Of a stretch of DNA of 64,000 nucleotides, positions 56,729 to 64,000 are shown piece by piece. The notes beneath the pieces are model-generated. The model ran no database searches, was not told the origin of the DNA, and saw only the letters and a list, made by a program, of their open reading frames with translations. Made by a program: the position numbers and the translations under genes. The stretch comes from Heterobilharzia americana (taxonomy: Eukaryota > Platyhelminthes > Trematoda > Strigeidida > Schistosomatidae): NCBI GenBank assembly GCA_944470555.2, contig OX104129.1:67697747-67761746 (forward strand), given 5' to 3'. Each line of letters starts with the position of its first letter. Position 1 is the stretch's first letter.

Positions 56729-57369
56729 CCTGAAGTCAGTCTCCAATCACTGATTTCTCTTGTTCCACAGACCCCAACCGGCTAGTCTGTATCGCCATAC
56801 ATCACTCAGACGAATAGTCAACGACTTCATGCATTGATGCCATGTTTTAGCCTAGCCACCCCGAGCCTGACTTCTGAGTTACTCAAGTAGTGACACCATG
56901 AAACACGGTCAATACTACGAAGGCACAGGTGATCAAACCCCTCAAACTTTCTCATGTCTTCTACCTGTTATCACCATGTTTCACACCCACACAGTGGGAC
57001 AGAGTCGACTGTAGCACAGTAAACTCGACTCTTTACAACTCTGTACAATAACATCCACAGTAAATGTTCACTGTTACCTCTGGTCAATATCGACTTCTTT
57101 AGAAATGGGAATACCTTCTTGATTGTTAATGTGATCAGGATTTCTTATAACGAATAAATAAGTATTTATTGACCTTGGTTTCAAAGGTTATACGACAGCA
57201 AAGATCCTGAAGAGTCAGTGGTGTAAATTGCTGAGAAGAACATTTTTCTATGGCAAGCTCCAGATCAGCTTATCTATTCATCAATTGGTTCCGGAGTGCG
57301 TTAAGGACAAGTTGCTACTTTTATCCATCTCAATATGTGTCTAAAAATCTACTTGCTCTTGTGGAGCTA
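56729..57369 (+). repeat. Direct repeat, copy 2 of 2 (partner 1-632)
   Basis: Contains the same minus-strand LnB fragment (56729-57130) joined to the plus-strand PLE linker (from about 57180: FKGYTTAKILKSQW), with the same premature TAA. At 57370 it switches to plus-strand LnB sequence ending LLYDCETWWLKVKKYKRT (to 57470). Confidence 0.9.
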
Positions 57370-57471
57370 CTTCTGATGTACTGGTCAGAAGTTAACCCTG
57401 TTCTACTATATGACTGTGAAACATGGTGGTTAAAGGTCAAGAAATATAAGAGGACAATAGGTTTTCGATAA
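57370..57471 (+). pseudogene. LnB fragment, ETW block
   Basis: Reads VNPVLLYDCETWWLKVKKYK, the conserved post-RT block of LnB, followed by a stop. Confidence 0.65.
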
Positions 57472-57683
57472 TTATTACCATCATAGCATTAATCATGTGT
57501 CATGAAACTACCAAGTTGTAAAGTGTAGGATTTTTCGGTGAAAAAGGTATTTCAGTTGATGAAGTCGTGAAGAATATGTAAACAAGAAGCAAAAAAAGGA
57601 ACAGGCTAGACACTAATTCATTCGATTAAACCAATTGGAGTAGAGCATTCTCGAAATAGCTTTCAGAATTAAGCCATTGTTAC

Positions 57684-57714
<31 letters not shown>

Positions 57715-58230
57715 TACCGTTTTGCACTACACAAAGATAATTGGGTGTTTATCTTCACTTACAGTATCCCTAAATTTTCTAAATAGGTCACTGAGGCGGA
57801 GAAATCAGTTTTTTCCAGATTTTTAAATGAAAAATCTAATCAGGAGATAAAAAACAGCAACGATCAACATGAATAAGCATTAAGATTTGATTCACTGGAG
57901 TTGAATGGTTTCTGCTGCTTTTTTCGATTATTTTTGTCACTAAGATAATCATCCTTTATTCTTTCTAGTTGACTAGAATGAAAACGTATAGATAACACGT
58001 GTTACAGGTAGTTATAACCTATGTCACGACTTAGTAACACCACCGCCACCACCAACCCCAGCAACAACGTACAAAAACAAAGAATAATGAAGCGAAAAAC
58101 AGAGTAACTGTCACAGTTATTAAGTTGTACATATGCAATCACAGTGCTGACTAATAAATTTAAGGATTTCATTAATAATAACAATAGCTATGATATTATC
58201 AACTGTTTACATGATAGTGTCATTGCTTGT
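57472..58230. other. Unassigned; (TTA)n at 57680-57712
   Basis: A TTA microsatellite and a CCACCGCCACCACCAAC stretch near 58039. No gene seen. Confidence 0.55.
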
Positions 58231-58234
58231 GTTA

Positions 58235-58682
58235 TATCATCGTTGACTGGATCGAATTGATCGGTCTCTATTGGCATATGAGCTGCTATGCGGATGCCTC
58301 GATATTGCCTGTGTTTGAGTTTTATGTTGCTGATGGGTAGTGGCTAGCAGTGGACTCCATCATTACTATAATTAGAACACAGGTAATATCGAGGCATCCA
58401 CAAAGGAGCCCATGTGCCAATAGAGACCGATCAATTCGGTCAAATCAACGATGGTATAACACAAGCAATAATACTAAAACTATACCAGTCGCACAAGAAG
58501 TGACTATCACGGCTCGGTGGTCTGGTGGATGACGCTCTGGCGTTTGAAGCTGTCGGTCCTGAGTCCGAATCCCGGTGGGAGCAACATCACTCGCTGGGAG
58601 CCAGATACACTCAGCTGATGAGTTCAAACTAGGACCAAATACGCATCCTGGATTCCACTGCTAGCCACCGTCCATACCTAAT
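58235..58682. mobile_element. S1 elements, inverted pair
   Basis: The minus arm 58235-58360 has leader and tail up to GGACTCC. The plus arm 58362-58680 is near full length with B-box-like GAGTCCGAATCCC and hammerhead 58607-58660 (CTGATGA, GTTC/GGAC, but CAAA for GAAA). Confidence 0.8.
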
Positions 58683-58784
58683 AATTAGATGCCAAAAAAT
58701 TGTCTCAAACATTTTTCACCGAATAGGCTTATAACCCCATCCTTAGAAAAGAATATTAGACAGAACATATAACCGTAATTTGGT

Positions 58785-58990
58785 TGGTGGTGGTTATCAG
58801 TGGGATCCAGGATACACGTTTCGTCCTATTTGGAACTCGTTAGCTGGATGTACCTACACCCCAATGAGGGGTGTAGTTCCCAACAGGACTCGAACACAGT
58901 ACGGGTATCTGGTTAGGGGATCATATGTCAACTAATTCGACCCACAATAACAACCGGAAATTAAAAGTATCAATAAACGATGCTAAACTG
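58785..58990 (-). mobile_element. S1 element
   Basis: The minus strand has B-box GTTCGAGTCC, hammerhead with CTAACGA (G5 lost), GTTCC-AAATA-GGAC, GAAAC and a GGATCCCACTG tail. Confidence 0.75.
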
Positions 58991-59320
58991 TATATGTGTA
59001 GAGATACACAGACGAGAAGTGAGAATACCCACCAAATATTATAAATGGATACTTTTACAAGCCTAAGCCATTGTGATGCATACTTTTAGCTTAGATTGTG
59101 TATGCTGAGATTAGACTATCCTTTGAGGTAGGGTATCGATATAGTCATCATCATTACATCAAATCTTCAGAAGGAAGTGAAGTCTTTATTTACTACATCA
59201 TGTTCATTCATATGCAAATTACAGCAAAATAGTAACATAAAGTAACTCATGTTCCAAATGATGTTCATCAGATGATTATTGTACATTTGCACCGGATCTA
59301 ATGAAGAACAATCTAACACA
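58991..59320. other. No recognisable feature
   Basis: Unassigned AT-rich DNA. Confidence 0.5.
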
Positions 59321-59324
59321 ACAC

Positions 59325-60185
59325 TACCGGAGTCTTCAAGCCCACCTCAGCAACAACTTAAATAACCGATTAAACTCCTTTCCCTTCATGCCGAAATAGC
59401 GAAACACTAAAGCTTATTTTATTCGCCACTAGAGTGGCTTTCAAGCTGGGAGACTGTAAAGGCTACCCTAGCAACGATCAAAATAACCAACTCGGTTTCT
59501 TCATTTCGGCTGGAAAGTCAGATTTTCCTAAAATAGAGAAGTCTGATTGGTTATTCCAGTTGCTGCCAGGGTGGCCTTTGAGCTCGATTTGCTTTTAAAT
59601 GCCACCCCGTTAATTGCTAAATTAATCAACTAAGTGTCAGAATTTCGTCTGGAAAAATAGTTTTTCATAGAATTCAGGAACGTGATTGGTTATCTCCGCA
59701 GTTGCTAGGTTCCTTTTAAATCGGGTAACTTTGAAGGCCACCCTAGCAACGACTGAAACAAACAATTAGGTTTAAATATTATTATAACTGGAAAGGCAAA
59801 TTTTCAAACAATAGTTATTTGAGTTGTTAGGGTGGCCTTAAGGGTTGACCCAAGCAATAACTGCTAACAGTCAGATGAGTGACTTTAAAGGCCATCCTAG
59901 TAAGTGTTGAGACAACCAATTATATTTTTCGATTTTATGAAAAAACACCTTTCTACCCAGAATGTCGAGACCTGATTGGTTATTTCAGCAGTTATCAGGG
60001 TGGCCTTTAAAGTTACCCCCAGTCAGATGGAATCGTAGCGGGTCCACAGACCGCCCTAGCAACCACTGAAATAACTGACTGTTTTTTTTAAAATTTCGTT
60101 TAAAGGGGCGGTTTTCTTTAAAGTAGAGAACAATAATAGATTATTGCCATAGTTGCTGGAATGGCCTTTAAATTCACTATTGATT
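59325..60185. repeat. Array of six M1 fold-back MITEs
   Basis: Units at about 59328-59445, 59447-59590, 59588-59725, 59723-59855, 59878-60020 and 60030-60182. Adjacent units abut or overlap by a few bases at their ends. Each has the subterminal pair AATAACCAA and TTGGTTAT and the CTTTAAAGGCCACCCTAG-type ends. The units differ substantially from one another, so the array is old. Confidence 0.85.
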
Positions 60186-60344
60186 CAAGAGGATTTATTT
60201 GGTCATATATAAGCATTCGCTTACTTCAATTGTTACCAAGTGCAGTCACTTGCATATACACTGAAAACCACCTTCTTATCCATTTATCACCAGTGATATA
60301 AAATTCCAATCCTAAAGATATAATCTCTTTATGGAATGAAGGAT

Positions 60345-60570
60345 GGATATTAGATAGTAGTGGACCCCAGGAGGCATGTTTCGTCCTATCTGAGACTTGT
60401 CAGTTGGGTGTACCTGTATACCAGTGCTTGATGATGACTCCACTGATACTAAATTCCATTCCTAACCACTATCTATCGTCAATGTTAAACTGAAACAACC
60501 GGCCATATCGACACATTCAAATAGGACTGCATATGCGACCAGAGGCCGATCAACAAAGAGAAATAACAAG
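60345..60570 (-). mobile_element. S1 element, decayed
   Basis: The minus strand reads CTGACAA, GTCTC...GGAC, GAAAC and the GGGTCCACTACTA tail. Leader fragments continue on the opposite strand to 60570. Confidence 0.65.
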
Positions 60571-60589
60571 CTTTAATATAATCTCTTTC

Positions 60590-60758
60590 TCGAAAGTAGA
60601 TGGTTTCGTGCTTGTTGACACTTGTCGGTAAGACGTATCTGTAACCGCAAGGAAACTGAGACCCAAAGATGGATCACTCAGTGTTGCAATCAAAGAAGTT
60701 ATTACTAAGCTATTCCAGCCGTGACTAACCCGCTGTATGACTGGAATGGATATATAAT
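60590..60758 (-). mobile_element. S3 element
   Basis: The minus strand has a tRNA-like head and a hammerhead at 60601-60637: CCGACAA for CTGANGA, stem II GTGT-CAACAA-GCAC (one G·U pair) and GAAAC. It adds a second stem II variant that still pairs. Confidence 0.65.
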
Positions 60759-61055
60759 CTCTTTCCTCGAAGATGATTAAAATTGAGACTTTCAAGAAAA
60801 AAGTAGGCATTCTGAATTAATGACCAGGTTTCTGAAGATGCCAAAAAAGGAATGGAACTGAGTTCTTAGGCACAATGCTATATCTAACACTTCAGAATCA
60901 ACTCTTCATATAACTCCCCGCTGCAAATAAGAGGAAACAGCCTCATACCATGTTTAAATCGGTAATAAAAAGTGTTATGAAATAGCATATCTTCATTCGA
61001 TAACTGCGATTAATTCCCTAGTCTACATCAAACTTGGGAATTTGAGAATGGGAAA
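60759..61055. other. No recognisable feature
   Basis: Unassigned DNA. Confidence 0.5.
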
Positions 61056-61059
61056 TTTT

Positions 61060-61640
61060 TCTCATCATCCAAATGCGAATTGTTACTCCAAGACTGGTCT
61101 TCAATAGTGCTTTATCTAGCAATATGAAGTGAAATGGTTGATTGCGTTGACCACCTCACTTACGTGGGAAGTTGGACCAGTTCTAGCGGGTCAGTGACCG
61201 ACGAAATCTAAGAAAGGATAAGAAAAGGCTCTCTCGGCTTTCGTCAACTTTCCCTGTTTATGGCGCGCACTACGATATCTGATTATCTATTAAAGGTCAG
61301 TTATGATGTGCCGCACTTTGCTCTGTGAAACATGACTATTTAAGATAGGCAATGTCGTGATGTCATCAAGTCAGCATTTCAGATATCAGGCGTAGTTTTA
61401 GGGAGGAGTTTTTGGACCTTTATCGACTCAGATAACTGAGACAGCTGTTTCATTTGTCTAGTCACCGTCTTCCTTGTCGCATATTTTTTAGCTAGAGTAG
61501 GTGGTTTAGGCTAGAAAAAGGCTCGGGGCGGCACATAGCACCGGTCCATGAAGCCTCTGACTGTAAGTCTCAGTAACGCAGGGGAATCTAAACTTTTTGG
61601 TTGGGATCCGCGTGACAAGAGCAACCGGCAGTTGGAGACT
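61060..61640 (+). pseudogene. LnB-type LINE fragment, post-RT region
   Basis: Aligns block by block with 26620-27230: the post-motif C segment (DWSSIVLYLAI-like), a decayed YLGS region, then RISGVVLGRS and the WIGH-like end near 61440-61600. Stops and frameshifts throughout. Confidence 0.6.
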
Positions 61641-61789
61641 CGGTGATACGGCTCATAATCGATGTCAGTGGGGCAGATTTATTCGCATATCATCTTCGTC
61701 TTCATCGTCTTCCTCATGAATTTCGGTATTCTCTTGTCCCAGTTTGCATTTTCTCACAACTTTATAGCGCTTTTGACTGGGTTTTTATT

Positions 61790-61960
61790 TAAAGGTGGTA
61801 TTCGTTATGAACGGGTATCAATTGGAGAACCACTGAAACCTAGGAACACTGGACAATTGTTTCATCCTAGTATGGGGCTCCTCATTACTATGCGCCCACG
61901 AGCTCGCCAGAAACCTTTCATCTTAAGGCATTCTCACTTAGTGTGGTCACGTAAGGTATG
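61790..61960 (-). mobile_element. S2 element
   Basis: The minus strand reads ATGAGGA for CTGANGA, GCCC-CATACTA-GGAT, GAAACAATTGTCC and the inverse tail with GATACCCGTTCATAACG. Confidence 0.65.
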
Positions 61961-61979
61961 GTAGCTTATGGAATGGAGG

Positions 61980-62248
61980 TCTGGGAAGCGGCAGGATTCG
62001 GACCAGCGGCTTCTGGGTGACCAGCCCAGTGCTCTACCAAGTGACCTGCTAAAGCCAGCTACAGATCAAATCTTAATTTCACTTCAATCACCAAGGTTTT
62101 GGGTCATGTAGATCAGTTGGTAGAGCATTGGACCTGTAATCTAGAGTTCAATCGTTTAAATCCTGCCATAACCCAATTTTCCATTTCACCGTCTGTCGTC
62201 ACTGGTGTTATTTTACCCGTCTGCCAAACCCCGACTACTTAATTGTCA
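61980..62248. mobile_element. T1 SINEs, inverted pair
   Basis: Minus arm 61985-62100 (GGATTCGGACCAGCGGC). The plus arm 62100-62245 starts with a good tRNA shape: GGGTCAT pairs with ATAACCC near 62168 except for one base, and the D-arm has AGATCAGTTGGTAGAGC. The T-arm is degraded and the T1 tail follows, so it is a SINE head rather than a tRNA gene. Confidence 0.75.
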
Positions 62249-62249
62249 T

Positions 62250-62488
62250 AATTTACTTGGTGGTGGTTAGCATTGGGATTCCGGATGGACGCTTCCTCCT
62301 ATTTAGGACTTGTCAACTGGATGTACCTGCAGCTCAGTGGGCAATATTGTTCCCATGGAGACTCGGAACCCCGACCACCAAGTTAACCATAACAACGAAT
62401 ATTCAGGTAATATCGAGACATCCTCATACGAACTAATATCCCAACAGAGGTCAATCAGTTCGATCCAGTATAGCTTTATTAAATTCAC
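62250..62488. mobile_element. S1 element plus opposed leader
   Basis: The minus arm 62252-62385 has a decayed hammerhead (TTGACAA, GTCC...GGAG). A plus-strand S1 leader (GGTAATATCGAGACATCC) follows at 62404. Confidence 0.7.
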
Positions 62489-62790
62489 CGGAGATGAAAC
62501 ATAAGATCAGCATTCCAAGGGAAAACTCTGCTGTATGATACAAATTACTCAAAAAACATCCCATACTTTGTAAAACGATGTCTGTTGTGTCAAGTGTTTC
62601 AACTCATATGTGTACTCGTCAACATAATTTACACATCAGTCACAGCAACTACGAGTTCCTCCTCAATCAAGTGATCATATGTGTCAAAATAGTTTTCATA
62701 CTATAGGACATAATTATTAAGGGTCTCAGATATCAGTCAACCGAAATTGCATCCAAAATAATGATTTTTTCCGCATGGACAACTTTCAAC
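62489..62790. other. No recognisable feature
   Basis: Unassigned DNA. Confidence 0.5.
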
Positions 62791-62794
62791 GCTA

Positions 62795-62872
62795 AATGCA
62801 GGACATCCAACTGACGAGCCCCAAGTGGGAAGAAACGCAGGTCCTGAATTCCATTATAGCATAACTCTTCGA
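62795..62872 (+). mobile_element. S1 3' fragment with hammerhead relic
   Basis: ATCCAA, CTGACGA, GCCCC-AAGT-GGGAA, GAAACGCAGGTC, CTGAAT. Catalytic residues are present, but the closing pair of stem II is G·A and stem I is imperfect. Confidence 0.6.
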
Positions 62873-63009
62873 ACAATAGTGGAAGATTCCTTATAAGAGG
62901 CTATATGCAAACAGAGGCAGACTAACATCCCTCTGTTTACCAAAGAAATTACATACAAGTCGCAAAAAATTACAAGATGGATAGAGTTAAGTGAATGTGG
63001 AATCAAGAC

Positions 63010-63500
63010 TATATATATCATGGGTGTGCACTGCTGAGAAGTCATATACTAGGACGAAACAGCTATCTAGGGCTCCCAGGTTTCCAATGTTTCTGCAGCT
63101 GATGTCACTCCATGATGAATACCAACCTTGAATCAATCAACAAATCCCTATAAATCTCCAAATTGAATTAATTTAGTACACATTGGTGACTAGCTTCGAG
63201 AGATGATTCCCGAAGTTCCAATAAGTTGTGATCGATGAGGCCAGCCAAGTCGGATATGAGGACAGTTACTCGCGTCATATCATGAACTAACAGAAGTTGG
63301 AAATATAGACCATTGGATTATGACTCAGTGACCTAGTGGTAATATGTAGGTCATGAGACCCGAAAGTCCTGCGTTCGATTCCTACCAATTTAGGAGTGAA
63401 TACTGTTGAAGGATTCCATACTAAAACAAAACAGCTATCCAGTACATCCAGGTTTCAAATGTTGTCAATCTATGATGAACACCAAGTTGAAATGATTCAT
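63010..63500 (+). mobile_element. S2 elements, two tandem copies
   Basis: Copy 1 (63010-63145): hammerhead CTGAGAA, GTCAT...GGAC, GAAACAGC, then tail. Copy 2 (63185-63495): S2 head with ATGAGGACAGTTACTCGCGT, tRNA-like region (GTGACCTAGTGGTAA; B-box CGTTCGATTCCTA), decayed hammerhead (TTGAAGGATTCC, AAAACAGC) and tail. Here the copies are head-to-tail rather than inverted. Confidence 0.7.
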
Positions 63501-64000
63501 AACCATGGAGCGTACTAATATTCATCTCATGAGTGAAATGGAAGAAAAACTATGGTCACTTTGTTATATTGTGTCTATCCCTATGTGCATATTGTATTGT
63601 TCTGAAGAGGTCAAGTGGCATTCGAACGGATTTTCGCTTTTAGACAAAGAGTTTTTAAATGAGGCTGGTTTATATGTTTATTGTGACGGTGATTACAACT
63701 AACATTTATACAAACTTGTGTATGTAAGCAAGAGAGAGAATAATATTTAAACCCAATCATATGGTAGAAATCATTGTTAGTTGATGAATGACCATCTCAC
63801 TTATGCACGCACACATACACACATACGACACACCTAAGGGATATACATATACAAGACACTCAAACTGTGTGTATGATGCATTAAAAATAGAAGTGATTTT
63901 TGGCGTGATCAGATGGGCTTACTCAATGAAATAGCAGAGGGTGGAGGAGGAAGAAAAACACAAAACCCAAGAAACCGACATAAAGTGATATTCAAATACA
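63501..64000. other. No confident feature
   Basis: A 65-codon plus-strand ORF at 63505-63702 matches nothing I know and has no splice context. Short CA-rich stretches lie near 63805-63830. Confidence 0.4.

Noticed and set aside
62100..62175. Possible tRNA gene (acceptor stem and D-arm look good)
   Set aside because: T-arm and anticodon loop are degraded and the T1 SINE tail follows directly.
63505..63702. 65-codon plus-strand ORF as a host exon
   Set aside because: No convincing splice sites, no known motif and AT-rich codon use; left unassigned.

Overview
This window looks like intronic and intergenic DNA from a schistosome-type trematode nuclear genome. It is AT-rich and full of retroelement relics. 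It carries many copies of a tRNA-headed short element with a hammerhead ribozyme that matches the known Schistosoma SM-alpha repeat, plus SR2/RTE-type and CR1-type LINEs and Penelope-like elements. There is no bacterial-style gene organisation, no CRISPR array and no convincing stand-alone tRNA or rRNA gene. Species cannot be fixed from the sequence alone.

Host gene: four minus-strand segments have splice-site-like edges and open reading frames: 43721-43869, 15308-15554, 12394-12483 and 2634-3353. Read in minus-strand order their intron phases fit (out 0/in 0, out 1/in 1, out 1/in 1). They could be exons of one gene spread over about 41 kb, whose introns hold most of the repeats. I do not recognise the protein.

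Repeat families, with labels used below. S1 (SM-alpha-like), S2, S3, S4 and S5 are short elements, most with a tRNA-like head (A-box and B-box), followed by a hammerhead-like core (CTGANGA, stem II, GAAA, short stem III). Their stem II sequences differ but stay paired (GTCC/GGAC, GTGC/GCAC, GTTCC/GGAAC). T1 is a tRNA-derived SINE without a hammerhead. M1 is a ~140 bp fold-back MITE. LnA is a (TAA)n-tailed APE-type LINE, LnB an SR2/RTE-type LINE, plus one CR1-like LINE, several Penelope-like (PLE) fragments and one solo LTR.

Layout. 1-6.3 kb: LnB/PLE composite, a host exon, S1 and S2 copies, a PLE relic and a four-unit M1 array. 6.3-16 kb: sparse DNA, PLE relic, S2/S4 pairs, two exons, and a CR1-like LINE split by LnA. 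16-22 kb: LnA 3' fragment, S1 and T1 pairs. 22-32.4 kb: LnB split by a decayed LnA, a PLE endonuclease relic, and the best-preserved LnA (29134-32394, with target-site duplication). 32.4-48 kb: dense S1-S5/T1 territory, two long inverted repeats, one exon and an S1/S2 chimera. 48-64 kb: PLE reverse transcriptase relic, LnA interrupted by a solo LTR, the second copy of the LnB/PLE composite, a six-unit M1 array and more S1-S3 and T1.

How parts may work together: LINE and PLE enzymes are the likely mobilisers of the short tRNA-headed elements, and the hammerheads would process their transcripts. Almost all copies here are decayed, and no complete autonomous element is visible.
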